Notes: generated by a model from the sequence alone, not told the origin. A stretch of DNA of 47,414 nucleotides from Leuconostoc falkenbergense (GCF_014634805.1 NZ_BMBS01000013.1:1-47414); one strand, 5' to 3'. Positions 1 to 9,696 are shown, numbered from the stretch's first letter. Numbers and translations are program-made.

Positions 1-32
1 AGTGCGTTCTTGAGATGATAAACTAGTCATGA

Positions 33-91
33 GTCGCAGTTCCTTTATGGTTGTTTTAGACAATTACCATTAAAGGCACTGCGGCTTTTTT
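33..91 (+). terminator. Intrinsic terminator at window start
   Basis: A long stem pairs the segment beginning GTCGCAGT with the segment ending ACTGCGGC, with further pairing of CCTTTATGG to CCATTAAAGG, and is followed by six T. It probably ends a transcript entering from the left, just ahead of the WxL locus. The upstream gene is outside the window. Confidence 0.7.
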
Positions 92-151
92 ATTCAAGTG
101 TTCGGTTTAATTTTACAATCTACCATAAGTATACAAGAGAGAAATGACAAC

Positions 152-3100
152 ATGAAAATTAAAATATCAATATGCCTATCGATATTACTAATAAATATTT
201 TAATTTCACCAATAATGATGGTTGCAGCTGATGAAGTGAATGCAACGAGTTCAATGGCAACATCAGTACGTGATGAGCAAAAGGTCATGGCCTCAGACGA
301 AACAGTGAAAGAAGCGATAAAGGAAGCACAAACAGAATCTTCCGACACAAAGATAGATAAAAGCAACAAAAAGACCACTGAAGTTGAATCTAAAGATCAT
401 TCTAAAACAAGTAGCACTAAACGTGACATATCCTTATTAGATATGGCTGGGCAAGTAACAGTGACCAATGCAGCTGAGTTTACGGAAGCATGGAATACCG
501 CAGCTGTGACTAAAATAACAGTAACTGATGATATTGATTTGAAGTATGATGCTGAGTTGAGAACACAAGAAACTGGTACAGCGGCGCCCACAATCTCTAA
601 TGCAGAAAAGGCAGTCGATGATTATATGGTGGACGCACTAAAGCCTAGAGCTAATAATATTGAAATTACATCTAACAATAAAACTATCAATCTGAGTTCA
701 TCCGTTTTCACTGTTAGACGGGCATCGGGCACAACTAATACAAGGATTGTAACGCGATATTACGGTTTACCAGTATCAACTGGTGTGGCGCCTGATATTA
801 ATATTAATCACTTAACGTTTACTTCAGCAAGTGCAGATGACTTTAAAAGTATGTCCGATTTTCGTAATAGTATCTTGTATCGTGGCACAACTAGCGCGTC
901 AGGTGATATTGGTGGTACGTTAACATTATCAGACGTAACAGTGGCGATTGATAATGATCCTGCAACCGACGCAGGTAATACCATGTCTGCCTTTGTAGTA
1001 CCGGGTATGAACATCGAACTTTATAACCATATTGATATGCAAACCCGAGGTACTCAACTGATGGGCTCAAATATTCATGCTGATGCCTCAGTCCGTTATA
1101 GAGGTATTCATGATAATGTACCGGGGGTTATTGGTGTAAATTCGTTTAGTTATTTAGCAAATACATGGGCGTTATACAATAACTACTATTCAGGTAGTAG
1201 CTCAGGAACGTACCAAAATTATACTAATACTATTGCTAAAAATATTGATATTGAAAAAGGTGCCAAAGTTTACATGTCACGGTTAAATTTTGGCGCAACA
1301 AATAATGCCAGTCTATCATATCAAAATGGTGTGATAGATGGCGCCATTAGTAATCTTAACATTGCTGGCACGCTGATGATGAATGTCAAAGATGATGGAT
1401 TTGTTTTTCAGTCACGCCGAGGTAGCACCGTTAACATGTTGACAACCAAAATTAACGTTGCCTCTGCTGGTATCTTGGCAATGAACGGGACTAATACGAC
1501 TGCTTCTGATTATTCTGGTGTTATTCAAGCACCTGCTAATCTCGTTCGAGGAGAATTTAACATTGCCGATGATGCGACTTTCTATTTAAAAAGTGGTCAG
1601 GGCTGTCAGACATTCTCTATTCCTGCTGGTGTTAACGAAACCAATGGCGGGATTGTTTTTAACGTTGAATCACCAAAATATATGTTAATTGCAAATCATA
1701 AGAGAGAAACTGATGCCGATGTTGCTGGTGCTGATTGGACGGGATATACAACTGGGTATATGCAATTAAACGTCAAGCATTCAGATGTTTCATTTTACAG
1801 TTCTGTCACGAATTATAATAATGGCAATCATTTAACTTATAATGCCCCTGCCGGATATAGTAGTTGGAAACGAGTTGGTATTGCAGACATGATGCAAGAA
1901 ACTCAAGTTGGATCTACAGATAGTAGTTATTATAGTTTAAAAGAAACGCCTGAATCAAAAGTTACTGGTTCGGCAGGTGCTTTATGTAATAACAGATACT
2001 ATCGTGTTTTTGAAATTCAGTCATACGTATTTAACTGGCTTAAATGGGTGCCGATGTCTGAAGCTGATACAGATGCAAAGTTGGCGCTGATTAGTGACGC
2101 CGAAAACCAAGAAGAAGCAGTTAGTGATGCGGATCGGTATATTCGTGGTCAATATGGTATATCAGAAAAACTGATTCCTAATTTTGCATTGCCAAATGCT
2201 GAGTGTGATGGAATTGCTGACTTTGAAAGCACAGGTGGTGCTAACAAACAAGTGACATGGGAAAGCAATCAGGTTGGCGTTAAACAAAACACAGTAACGA
2301 CAAATAGCAATGGTATTTTTGTTTTTGAAAGCAATCGAAGTCAAGACTTCTCAATTCCAGGCGGTGATGCAAATAACCATGTTAAATATCAACAGGGTGA
2401 TGATACAGTGTCTGTCACAGTGGATGGTGGAACCTATGAAACAAAGGTGGCATCAACACCAACCTACGCACCACAAGTCTATTATTTGCCCGCAGTGAAT
2501 GTTGTTGGTGGCACAATCACTTTTAAAACATCAATGGCTGCGGATAACATTCTGATTAATGGTGAAGACAATGCTGAACAGTATGTCACGTTAGCAACAC
2601 TAACAAAAGCTAATAATTCTGCGAATGGTGATGGGAAAGAATGGTCATTTAATATGACTGATTATAATAATGCCCATCAAGATGATCCAATTGAAGTTGG
2701 TGAAGGACTGGAGTTTTGGGTTATTGGAAATGATCAAGGTGTTGAAGCAGAATCAACTCGAACGACTTATACTTATCATGATTATTTGGCAGAAGCAGTT
2801 GGGTATCGGTTAATTGCTGCAGATGATTCATTGCCAATCATAGCTGATACAGTTGAAAAAATGACATTTGGTAATCTGAAACGTGGTAAAGATGGCTTAT
2901 TTAATCGGGCACCGCTTGATTTGAGTCTGGACTACGGTCACTTAATAGTTGCTGATGGCACAATTCAAAAAACAACACCTTGGCAGATGCAAGCGTCATT
3001 GGTTGATAAAGGCTCTTTTGGCGATGATGAGTTACAACTTGAGTATGTTAACAGTACAAATGATAGTTCATTTTTGAGTAACGAAGGCGATTCATTATTG

Positions 3101-3298
3101 GTTGCTACGGCCCCTAACGGAAATAATGGCGATATGGTTGTGGAATTGGATACATCTTGGAACAAAGTAAGTAATGGTCAGGGCTGGTATTTGACGTTAA
3201 ATAGTTTGAAAAAGTATTCGGTTGCGGATTATATTTATGATGATATAAAAACGCCGATAATGCAATGGACGCTAACAAGTGTACTTGGAGACGACTAA
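152..3298 (+). CDS. Large secreted WxL-domain surface protein (CscC-like)
   Basis: A 1048-aa secreted protein. The ATG at 152 is chosen because it begins a clear signal peptide (about residues 1-26, ending near MMVAA-DEV); an upstream in-frame start would put an unlikely segment before it. A charged Lys/Glu/Ser-rich linker follows to about residue 80. Next comes a region opening VTNAAEFTEAW, as in pectate-lyase-like beta-helix adhesive domains, with many Asn/Asp/Thr-rich strands. The C-terminal WxL domain starts near MTFGNL (about residue 904), has a degenerate first motif W944-Q-M and a classic second motif W1039-T-L. There is no LPXTG. WxL domains are known to bind peptidoglycan non-covalently. 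It is the first gene of a three-gene plus-strand run; the next gene starts 11 nt downstream. The exact ligand is unknown. Confidence 0.85.
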   Translation: MKIKISICLSILLINILISPIMMVAADEVNATSSMATSVRDEQKVMASDETVKEAIKEAQTESSDTKIDKSNKKTTEVESKDHSKTSSTKRDISLLDMAGQVTVTNAAEFTEAWNTAAVTKITVTDDIDLKYDAELRTQETGTAAPTISNAEKAVDDYMVDALKPRANNIEITSNNKTINLSSSVFTVRRASGTTNTRIVTRYYGLPVSTGVAPDININHLTFTSASADDFKSMSDFRNSILYRGTTSASGDIGGTLTLSDVTVAIDNDPATDAGNTMSAFVVPGMNIELYNHIDMQTRGTQLMGSNIHADASVRYRGIHDNVPGVIGVNSFSYLANTWALYNNYYSGSSSGTYQNYTNTIAKNIDIEKGAKVYMSRLNFGATNNASLSYQNGVIDGAISNLNIAGTLMMNVKDDGFVFQSRRGSTVNMLTTKINVASAGILAMNGTNTTASDYSGVIQAPANLVRGEFNIADDATFYLKSGQGCQTFSIPAGVNETNGGIVFNVESPKYMLIANHKRETDADVAGADWTGYTTGYMQLNVKHSDVSFYSSVTNYNNGNHLTYNAPAGYSSWKRVGIADMMQETQVGSTDSSYYSLKETPESKVTGSAGALCNNRYYRVFEIQSYVFNWLKWVPMSEADTDAKLALISDAENQEEAVSDADRYIRGQYGISEKLIPNFALPNAECDGIADFESTGGANKQVTWESNQVGVKQNTVTTNSNGIFVFESNRSQDFSIPGGDANNHVKYQQGDDTVSVTVDGGTYETKVASTPTYAPQVYYLPAVNVVGGTITFKTSMAADNILINGEDNAEQYVTLATLTKANNSANGDGKEWSFNMTDYNNAHQDDPIEVGEGLEFWVIGNDQGVEAESTRTTYTYHDYLAEAVGYRLIAADDSLPIIADTVEKMTFGNLKRGKDGLFNRAPLDLSLDYGHLIVADGTIQKTTPWQMQASLVDKGSFGDDELQLEYVNSTNDSSFLSNEGDSLLVATAPNGNNGDMVVELDTSWNKVSNGQGWYLTLNSLKKYSVADYIYDDIKTPIMQWTLTSVLGDD

Positions 3299-3309
3299 GG
3301 GAAAATATA

Positions 3310-4197
3310 ATGTTACAAAAAATATTAACTTTTGCAACGGTTATTAGTCTATCGATTCTTATAAACCAAACAGTTGTTGCAGATTCAATTGAGTATGGGT
3401 CTGTAACGAATGGATTAGAGTTCGACGTGTCAAATAATTCGTTGCTAAATAACATTAATACTAATAGTGATTGGGGTACAGTGGGAGAGGTAATAAACCA
3501 AGAAAATGAAGGTATTATTATCGAAGATGGTGTGGGTTTTACACATTTCCCAGTCTTGAACTTCGGTGAAATAACGGAGAGCTCACTTGACGATGGACAA
3601 GTTGTGCAAAAATCAGACACGAGTTATAAAGTTTGGCCACTTTCTAATGTGCAACAAGTGGGAGATCAATCTGTTATCACACGACCATATTTGCAAATTG
3701 TAGATCAACGTTCTGATAAAGATGATCAACCTCTAAGCATTTCTGTACGTATGACGCAACCTTTCCAAGGTATGTATCGTGAGGCTGGGAGTGATAAAAT
3801 TGATGTTCAACCGAACTTATTGGTGAGGACTGTGCCCTTTTTTGATTACAGCATCTCCGGATTGATTAATACGACGGGTCATTTTACTCAAAATTGGGGT
3901 GGCGAAGTAGGCGCTGGATCGGAATGGACTTTTGGACCAGATAGTTTAGAGATGACGGCTGGACCATCAGCAGATAGTTTTGGCACTATGAGCTACGAAT
4001 ATGGATCACTGAAAAATCAAACGAATATTGAAGCAGGTAGCAACGGTAATAGAGCTGGGACAGCTACTTACAACAGTAATGAACGCATTAAAAATGGTAT
4101 ATATCTTGAGTTACCTCGCAATATAGTTTTAAAATCAAAAAGTTATCAAGCAGAGTATACATGGTCAATTGTTAATGGGCCCAACAGTGATAGTTAG
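3310..4197 (+). CDS. Secreted WxL-type surface protein
   Basis: A 295-aa protein. The ATG at 3310 follows AAGGGAAAA and begins a signal peptide ending near TVVADS; a longer reading frame upstream overlaps the previous gene and lacks this logic. The body has the WxL-family opening motif (LNFGEITESSL, about residues 77-87). The C-terminal tail SYQAEYTWSIVNGP corresponds to the distal WxL motif, here W-S-I. The proximal WxL motif is not recognisable. It lies 11 nt after the large WxL gene and is probably co-transcribed with it. Likely role: a peptidoglycan-associated component of the cell-surface complex. The family assignment is firm, the individual function unknown. Confidence 0.82.
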   Translation: MLQKILTFATVISLSILINQTVVADSIEYGSVTNGLEFDVSNNSLLNNINTNSDWGTVGEVINQENEGIIIEDGVGFTHFPVLNFGEITESSLDDGQVVQKSDTSYKVWPLSNVQQVGDQSVITRPYLQIVDQRSDKDDQPLSISVRMTQPFQGMYREAGSDKIDVQPNLLVRTVPFFDYSISGLINTTGHFTQNWGGEVGAGSEWTFGPDSLEMTAGPSADSFGTMSYEYGSLKNQTNIEAGSNGNRAGTATYNSNERIKNGIYLELPRNIVLKSKSYQAEYTWSIVNGPNSDS

Positions 4198-4236
4198 CGT
4201 AAAATTTGCAATCGTAGGATGGTGGAAAGATTAATA

Positions 4237-4857
4237 ATGCTAAAAAAAATATTAAAAGGGTGTCACGTTATTGTTGTTATTAGTATTTTAATATCGTCTT
4301 GTTTGATGATGAATGTATCAGCTAAAGCCGATACGTCACATTCTAGTATCAATTTTGCAGATGGAGCAATTGATATCTCAGTGCCATCTCTTGATTTTGG
4401 TGAAATAGATGTAACATCGCTACAAAATAATGATACTACGGCTCAATTTTTTCAAACATCATTAGGTCATATGAAATATTATCAAGGGGATGCAAAGTTA
4501 GTAGCGACGGATAAAAGATTTAATTCACGAGACGGTTTTCGTATTACTGCATCAACTGATGGGGATTGGTATCAAGGTGAGGATAAGGTTGCTGATGTTA
4601 CGAAATTGGTGTTATTTATGAAAGATCCAGGAGATGACGATTTAAACATATTGTATGGTCCTGGCGCTGTTGTTATGGACGTTGACTCGCCTATTCTAGG
4701 TGAGAATAGCGAACGTAGTTTTAATTATGATGAGGATTCGACGGATCATGTTAATTTTGGAATTTTTGTCCCTAATAATGCTGATGTGAGTGCGCTTAAA
4801 AATAAGACGCTAACAACAACAATTACTTGGACGACAAGTGATATTCCACAAGTTTAG
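4237..4857 (+). CDS. Small secreted WxL-type protein
   Basis: A 206-aa protein. The ATG at 4237 is preferred over one at 4219 because it directly precedes a Lys-rich signal peptide (MLKKILKG, hydrophobic core, cleavage near SAKADT) and GGTGGAAAG lies upstream. It has the conserved LDFGEIDVTSL opening and an Asp-rich middle. The C-terminal tail LTTTITWTTSDIP is the distal WxL motif, with Thr replacing Leu. It closely resembles the protein at 7338 in length and in the LDFG / LGH.xxYxGDA segments, so the two are paralogues. It is the last gene of the 152-4857 run, which ends at a very strong hairpin. Confidence 0.82.
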   Translation: MLKKILKGCHVIVVISILISSCLMMNVSAKADTSHSSINFADGAIDISVPSLDFGEIDVTSLQNNDTTAQFFQTSLGHMKYYQGDAKLVATDKRFNSRDGFRITASTDGDWYQGEDKVADVTKLVLFMKDPGDDDLNILYGPGAVVMDVDSPILGENSERSFNYDEDSTDHVNFGIFVPNNADVSALKNKTLTTTITWTTSDIPQV

Positions 4858-4905
4858 TATAGATAGCATTTTTTTAACAATGATTGATATCAAAAGGTTA
4901 TTCTG

Positions 4906-4964
4906 AAAATAGTAAATTAAAGGAGCGGATAGTAGATATATCCGCTCCTTTAATTTACTATTTT
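4906..4964. terminator. 26-bp perfect-stem bidirectional terminator
   Basis: The arms 4906-4931 and 4939-4964 are exact reverse complements around a 7-nt loop, with A4 and T4 at the ends so either strand reads into T. It separates the convergent WxL genes at 4237 and 4963 and includes the first stop-codon bases of the minus-strand gene. Confidence 0.9.
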
Positions 4965-5727
4965 ATGATAATGACACCAATGGGACATCGTTCATAATCC
5001 AAGTTAATTCTGCTTGATAATGCTTATTCATAATAGTGGTTCCCGCGGGAATGTCTAATGAAAAACCACCAACAACATAGTTTCTTTTGCCATTATTTTT
5101 CTGACTAAATGTGTTGGTCCAATCACCCGCAGCTGTTGTTTCTTCGCCCATCATCATGCAAACTGCTTGCTGATCGGCAAAAGCTTGATTATTGTAATCC
5201 CGTGTATTAGCTGTTGATCCTAATTCGGTACCGCTTAAATTATGATCAGTAGTACTAACTTTTAGTTGTGCATTGGCAAGTGTTTCACCATCAGCTGTTT
5301 TAAAGTCACCGGTTTGAATCACGGATGCGCACCAGACATGTGCATTCGAAACAGTATGCACTTGAACGAATGGATTGACGTTCACTTGCTTATTATTCAA
5401 GAGCACCTGATCTGCGGAAGGATATAAGGTGTGACTTGTTTTTAATAGAAGACTTTCATTGCTTTTTTTACTTGCTAAACTATCGATGATTGGCGAAAAA
5501 TTTAGTTCAGAAGCATAAGCGACGTATATACCATCTGATCCAATTGTTGACATAGCAGTGTTGTTAATTGGCTTCACTGGTGTGTCATTGTTAATAATTG
5601 TAATTGGTTTATTCCCAGAAAGCCGTACTGTCGCTTTTGAAGTGTGGTGACCATCAGCTAACGCTATGCTTACAGGTGCCATTGCCAGCGCTAGAAAACT
5701 CAGGCTACCCAATAAATATTTTTTCAT
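4963..5727 (-). CDS. Secreted WxL-domain protein
   Basis: A 254-aa protein, start at 5727 preceded by AGGG at suitable spacing. Signal peptide about residues 1-24 (MKKYLLGSL, cleavage near ALADG). The WxL domain is recognisable from LNFSPIIDSL, a VWCASV segment in the position of the first WxL motif (W-C-A), and a C-terminal YVVGGFSLDIPAGT followed by YQAELTWIMNDVP (second motif W-I-M). It faces the three-gene run on the other strand and diverges from the WxIP gene at 5988, with a 260-bp shared intergenic region. It probably binds peptidoglycan together with the WxIP product. Specific function unknown. Confidence 0.85.
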   Translation of the reverse strand: MKKYLLGSLSFLALAMAPVSIALADGHHTSKATVRLSGNKPITIINNDTPVKPINNTAMSTIGSDGIYVAYASELNFSPIIDSLASKKSNESLLLKTSHTLYPSADQVLLNNKQVNVNPFVQVHTVSNAHVWCASVIQTGDFKTADGETLANAQLKVSTTDHNLSGTELGSTANTRDYNNQAFADQQAVCMMMGEETTAAGDWTNTFSQKNNGKRNYVVGGFSLDIPAGTTIMNKHYQAELTWIMNDVPLVSLS

Positions 5728-5902
5728 ACAAAATTACCCTCAATTCTTCTTTACGTTTAGTGTATCAAATGGGTTAGTTTAAATTGGTAATAACTTTCGA
5801 ATAGATTGTGACGAGTTGTGAAGAAAGTGTTGTGATCTGCCAATCCTTTTTGTTAATTAGGTGTTGCGTCATTTATTGCGGTTTAAGGACACAAAAAATT
5901 CC

Positions 5903-5920
5903 CATTTTGTCCACAAAATG
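5903..5920. promoter_or_regulatory. Palindromic operator candidate upstream of WxIP gene
   Basis: A perfect inverted repeat: CATTTTGT, two bases, ACAAAATG. It lies 67 bp upstream of the WxIP start, between divergent WxL and WxIP genes and just upstream of a TATAGT-like -10. A near-copy lies ahead of the LRR-WxL gene at 25564. The sequence is seen directly; binding by a regulator is inferred. Confidence 0.5.
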
Positions 5921-5987
5921 CGCAAAGTGAGGTCACAAACTATTGGTATAGTAAAACTATAAATTGAAGTTGAGAAGGTAAAAAGTT

Positions 5988-7058
5988 ATGCTAATTAAAA
6001 AAATTGGCCTTATTTTAGCGACAGCAACATTTTCTATGACACCATTACTTGGATTAGCGCATGGTGATGAGTCGTCATCGTCATCTGCTGATTCAGGAGC
6101 TATGGGGATGCGTGTTAGTGCCGTTTTGCCAGAAAATCAAGTTAATAAGGATCATACTTATTTTGATTTGTTAGTAAAACCCAATGACGAGCAAACGCTT
6201 GTTGTCAATCTGACTAACACGACTGACAAATCACAAACAGTGACGACGGCAGCAGCGGCTGCTAAAACTAATATTAACGTTGTGGCTGAATATGGTCCCT
6301 CAAAAAATAAATTAGATAAGTCAGCACCGTTTGATTTTGGAAAAGTCGCTGAGTTGCCGAAACAAGTTGAAGTGCCAGCTAATAGTACAAAAAAGTTAGA
6401 AATAAAGGTTAAAATTCCTGATAAGCAATGGCAAGGTATTGTGGCGGGTGGTATCACAATTACACAAGCTGCCACTGCAACAGAAAGTAACGCGTCAAAA
6501 AAAGCTGGCGTTACGATTCGTAATCGCTACGCTTATGCTATTGGTGTTGTGCTACAAACGGCTGAGAAGACAGATGTCAAAGAAAATCTCAGTCTTGAAA
6601 AGGTAGATGCTGGGCAAATCAGTTCACGCAATGCGATTATTTCAGAATTGCATAGCACGACGGAAGCATATTTGAATGGTATTTCAATTACATCCAAAGT
6701 AACCCGTAAAAATAGTAAAAAAGTGTTATATGAAGCCAAAAAAAGCAAGATGCAGATAACGCCAAATTCAGTTTTTGCATATCCGCTATCTCTTGACGGA
6801 CATGCTTTCAAACCCGGCAAATATACGATGAACATGACAGTTAAGTCGAAAAAAAGCACTTGGCATTTTACAAAAGATTTCACAATCACTAATGAGGAAG
6901 CTAAGAAGTTGAATGATAAAGATGTCACGCTTGTTCATGATGAGGGCTTTAATTGGTGGTGGCTTGTGTTAGCCGGTGCAGTCATTATAGCAATCATTCT
7001 GTTTTGGTGGCAACGTCGAAAGAAGCAGAGCGTCAATAATGATGTTAAGCATTTCTAG
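5988..7058 (+). CDS. WxL-interacting protein, DUF916/DUF3324 (CscA-like)
   Basis: A 356-aa membrane-anchored extracellular protein. Signal peptide residues 1-24 (MLIKKIGLIL...LGLAHG), then a Ser-rich linker. The DUF916 (WxIP peptidoglycan-binding) region covers about residues 40-165, with the typical FDLLVKPNDEQTLVVNLTN strand and W-Q-G-I-V-A-G-G-I-T. DUF3324 covers about residues 175-310. A C-terminal membrane helix (WWWLVLAGAVIIAIILFWW) is followed by a basic tail. In known systems these proteins hold WxL proteins on the cell surface. It is the only such anchor in the window, flanked on both sides by WxL genes. The start is supported by GAGAAGG upstream. A palindrome at 5903 may control it. 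Confidence 0.92.
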   Translation: MLIKKIGLILATATFSMTPLLGLAHGDESSSSSADSGAMGMRVSAVLPENQVNKDHTYFDLLVKPNDEQTLVVNLTNTTDKSQTVTTAAAAAKTNINVVAEYGPSKNKLDKSAPFDFGKVAELPKQVEVPANSTKKLEIKVKIPDKQWQGIVAGGITITQAATATESNASKKAGVTIRNRYAYAIGVVLQTAEKTDVKENLSLEKVDAGQISSRNAIISELHSTTEAYLNGISITSKVTRKNSKKVLYEAKKSKMQITPNSVFAYPLSLDGHAFKPGKYTMNMTVKSKKSTWHFTKDFTITNEEAKKLNDKDVTLVHDEGFNWWWLVLAGAVIIAIILFWWQRRKKQSVNNDVKHF

Positions 7059-7194
7059 GGGTTAATCGGTAGAACTTTATTAAAGTGTCACTTTGTCCCA
7101 TCATTTTTAAATTTTAAGCGTACAAGGTGGCAAAGTATTCTTGATAAATGCCAAAAAACATCTTACGAATCAATAAAACTTACAAAATCAAAAA

Positions 7195-7276
7195 ATAAGG
7201 GGACTGCTATTGCGCTGCTGTGTGCTTAAATGGCATTCCCTTTATCAAGTGCTGGAAACGCAGTTATTGGCAGTCC
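7195..7276 (+). other. Possible structured leader RNA, alternative stems
   Basis: In the 279-bp gap between the WxIP gene and the next WxL gene, GGACTGC (7201-7207) can pair with GCAGTCC (7270-7276). Alternatively AAGGGGA (7197-7203) can pair with TTCCCTT (7236-7242). The two pairings are mutually exclusive. No known riboswitch class is recognised, and the element may be coincidental or a remnant. Confidence 0.25.
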
Positions 7277-7337
7277 AATAATAATATATGTTGATTCTGG
7301 TAGGTAAATATGTGTAGTTATAAAAGGTAGGTTAGTT

Positions 7338-7934
7338 ATGAAAATAGTCAATAGAATCATTATTGTGATTTTAACGGCACTAATTGCCCAGTCGCCCATT
7401 ACAATTTCAGCTGATACTATTGTTAGTAGTTATATTCAGTTCCAGAATGGTGAACTGAGCATGTCTGTTGATGATATGGATTTTGGTGTTTTAGATACGA
7501 GTAATCTCGAGGATACAGATAACCAGACATTTATGTCAGACCTTGGACATTTCGTGTTATATAAGGGAGATGCTGAGTTAACAGTTACTGACGACAGGCT
7601 TGATAGTAATGATGGGTATACAGTGACTGTCAGTACTGAGGACGATAATTGGTATGATGATTCAGAGTCAGTAGTAGCTACAACTGATAGTATGGCTTTA
7701 GTACAGCTAATTTCTGATGATGAGATTAACTTAATTTCTAGCGGGACTAGCACGCTCGTGAAAACCGTCGATAATAGTCCCATTGCGCATCAAGAAGTTA
7801 TTCCACTTGACAATAGCAGTACAGATATTGGGTATGCGATTTTAGTTCCAGCGAGTGTTGATGTGTCTAATTTGTTGGGAAAATCAATTCACACTAGTGT
7901 CGTCTGGACACTTGGTGATACGCCTTCTGAATAG
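7338..7934 (+). CDS. Small secreted WxL-type protein
   Basis: A 198-aa protein with a signal peptide (MKIVNRIIIVILTALIAQ, cleavage near TISADT). It has the conserved MDFGVLDTSNL opening, a strongly acidic Asp/Ser-rich body, and a canonical distal WxL motif in the tail TSVVWTLGDTPSE. The proximal motif is absent (GYTVTVSTEDDNW occupies that place). It is a paralogue of the gene at 4237: both share LGH.xxYKGDA and TDxRxxSxDGY segments. The ribosome site is weak. It lies 280 bp after the WxIP gene and could be co-transcribed or have its own leader. It is probably a surface-complex component. Confidence 0.82.
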   Translation: MKIVNRIIIVILTALIAQSPITISADTIVSSYIQFQNGELSMSVDDMDFGVLDTSNLEDTDNQTFMSDLGHFVLYKGDAELTVTDDRLDSNDGYTVTVSTEDDNWYDDSESVVATTDSMALVQLISDDEINLISSGTSTLVKTVDNSPIAHQEVIPLDNSSTDIGYAILVPASVDVSNLLGKSIHTSVVWTLGDTPSE

Positions 7935-8024
7935 TTAATGTTGTCAGTAAGATCGCGTAATGTCATCATCAAAAAAGATAAAACCCTTGTAAGTTTTATA
8001 AGTGAATATGTTTGTTATGAAAAA

Positions 8025-8040
8025 TGTTTCACGTGAAACA
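8025..8040. other. parS site (ParB/Spo0J centromere)
   Basis: TGTTTCACGTGAAACA is a perfect 16-bp palindrome and matches the known Firmicute parS consensus (TGTTNCACGTGAAACA). It lies in the 242-bp gap between the last WxL gene and prfC. Chromosomal parS sites usually cluster around the replication origin, so this segment is probably origin-proximal. The match is seen; function is inferred from the known consensus. Confidence 0.85.
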
Positions 8041-8176
8041 CTATTTCGATTAAAAAGGGCACTTTCTAATTGAAATGTTGTCAGTAGTTTTGTTAAGTTT
8101 CTTAGCGTGTTTGATTTAGTGGCTGTTGATTAAAAAGCTGGCCGTCGACTTGTTTTTCGGGTAAAATAGAAGTACT

Positions 8177-9688
8177 ATGGAAAACTTTCAAGAACAACTA
8201 AAAAATCGGCGGACTTTTGCGATTATTTCTCACCCCGATGCTGGTAAAACAACCTTAACTGAGCAGCTATTGTTGCATGGTGGCGTGATTCGTGAAGCTG
8301 GAACGGTTAAAGGTCGTGGCTCAAATAAGCTGGCCTCGTCTGACTGGATGGCAATTGAACAACAACGTGGTATTTCAGTGACCTCGTCAGTGTTGCAATT
8401 TGATTATGAAGGTAAGCGAATTAACATTTTGGACACACCGGGGCACGAGGATTTTTCTGAAGATACCTATCGAACGCTGATGGCGGTTGACTCAGTTGTC
8501 ATGGTTGTCGATGCAGCCAAGGGAATTGAGCCTCAAACAAAAAAGCTCTTTGAGATTGTGTCGCAACGTGGTATTCCCGTGTTTACTTTCTTCAACAAGA
8601 TTGACCGAGACGCACGACCAGCGCTTGATTTGGTTGATGAATTAGAGTCTATTTTAGGTATTCAAGCCTATCCAATGAACTGGCCAGTTGGATCAGGACA
8701 AATTTTGCAAGGCATTTATGATTTGCAAAAAGATGAATTAGTACCTTTCAAAAATGCCAGTGATCACCCAGAAGTTGTCAGCGAGGCAATGGATGAAATT
8801 GAGTTATTACGTGATGCGGGTAACGAATTTGATGCCGATAAAATTGCTCATGGCAAATTGACCCCAGTCTTTTTTGGGTCAGCCTTGGTGAATTTTGGTG
8901 TGACACAATTTTTGCGTGAATATTTGACCTATGCGCCGGCGCCTGCTGCTGTGACAACAGTTGACGATCAAGTAATCTCGCCAGACAGTCCACAATTTAC
9001 TGGTTTTGTCTTCAAAATTCAAGCCAACATGGATCCGCGTCATCGTGATCGCATTGCCTTTGTTCGTATTGTCAGTGGTGAATTTGACCGAGGTATGGAT
9101 GTCACTTTACAGCGAAATGGCAAGAAATTAAAGCTGTCTAACGTTACACAGTTCATGGCTGAAGAGCGTGAAAATGTACAAACAGCAGTACCCGGAGACA
9201 TCATTGGTGTCTATGATACCGGAAACTTCCAGATTGGTGACACGATTTATGCTGGCAAAAAGAGTGTGCAGTTCCCTGATTTGCCAACATTTACCCCTGA
9301 ATTGTTTAACCGTGTGATTGCCAAAGATGTGATGAAGCAAAAGTCTTACCATAAAGGCATTGAACAGTTGGTACAAGAAGGTACAATCCAACTTTACAAG
9401 TCTTCGAATGGTGGTGATTACATCATTGGTGCCGTTGGACAATTGCAATTTGAAGTGTTCCAGTTCCGTATGGAAAATGAATACAACGTCGAAATTCAAT
9501 TTGAACCAATTGGTTCAAAAGTGGCACGTTGGATTAAACCAGAAGAACTTGACGAAAAAATGGGTTCATCTCGTAATTTACTTGTTAAAGACCGTTATGA
9601 CGCGCCAGTTTTCTTATTTGAAAACAAGTTTGCACTCAATTGGTTCCATGATAAATACCCAGATGTGACACTAGAAGAAAAAATGTAA
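8177..9688 (+). CDS. prfC: Peptide chain release factor 3
   Basis: A 503-aa translational GTPase that recycles RF1/RF2 from the ribosome after termination. The P-loop is [12 protein letters not shown] (residues 18-29), switch [18 protein letters not shown] (about 82-97), with NKID for guanine specificity (about 140). The RF3-specific C-terminal domain ends [13 protein letters not shown]...WFHDKYPDV. It is slightly shorter than typical RF3 (about 520-530) but no core motif is missing. The ATG at 8177 has only a weak ribosome site. It is monocistronic: its own terminator follows at once, and a parS site lies 137 bp upstream. Confidence 0.95.
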   Translation: MENFQEQLKNRRTFAIISHPDAGKTTLTEQLLLHGGVIREAGTVKGRGSNKLASSDWMAIEQQRGISVTSSVLQFDYEGKRINILDTPGHEDFSEDTYRTLMAVDSVVMVVDAAKGIEPQTKKLFEIVSQRGIPVFTFFNKIDRDARPALDLVDELESILGIQAYPMNWPVGSGQILQGIYDLQKDELVPFKNASDHPEVVSEAMDEIELLRDAGNEFDADKIAHGKLTPVFFGSALVNFGVTQFLREYLTYAPAPAAVTTVDDQVISPDSPQFTGFVFKIQANMDPRHRDRIAFVRIVSGEFDRGMDVTLQRNGKKLKLSNVTQFMAEERENVQTAVPGDIIGVYDTGNFQIGDTIYAGKKSVQFPDLPTFTPELFNRVIAKDVMKQKSYHKGIEQLVQEGTIQLYKSSNGGDYIIGAVGQLQFEVFQFRMENEYNVEIQFEPIGSKVARWIKPEELDEKMGSSRNLLVKDRYDAPVFLFENKFALNWFHDKYPDVTLEEKM

Positions 9689-9696
9689 TGTGACCT

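Noticed and set aside
3114-3620. A 168-codon minus-strand reading frame across the junction of two WxL genes
   Set aside because: It lies opposite two well-supported secreted-protein genes, has no ribosome site and encodes no recognisable domain.
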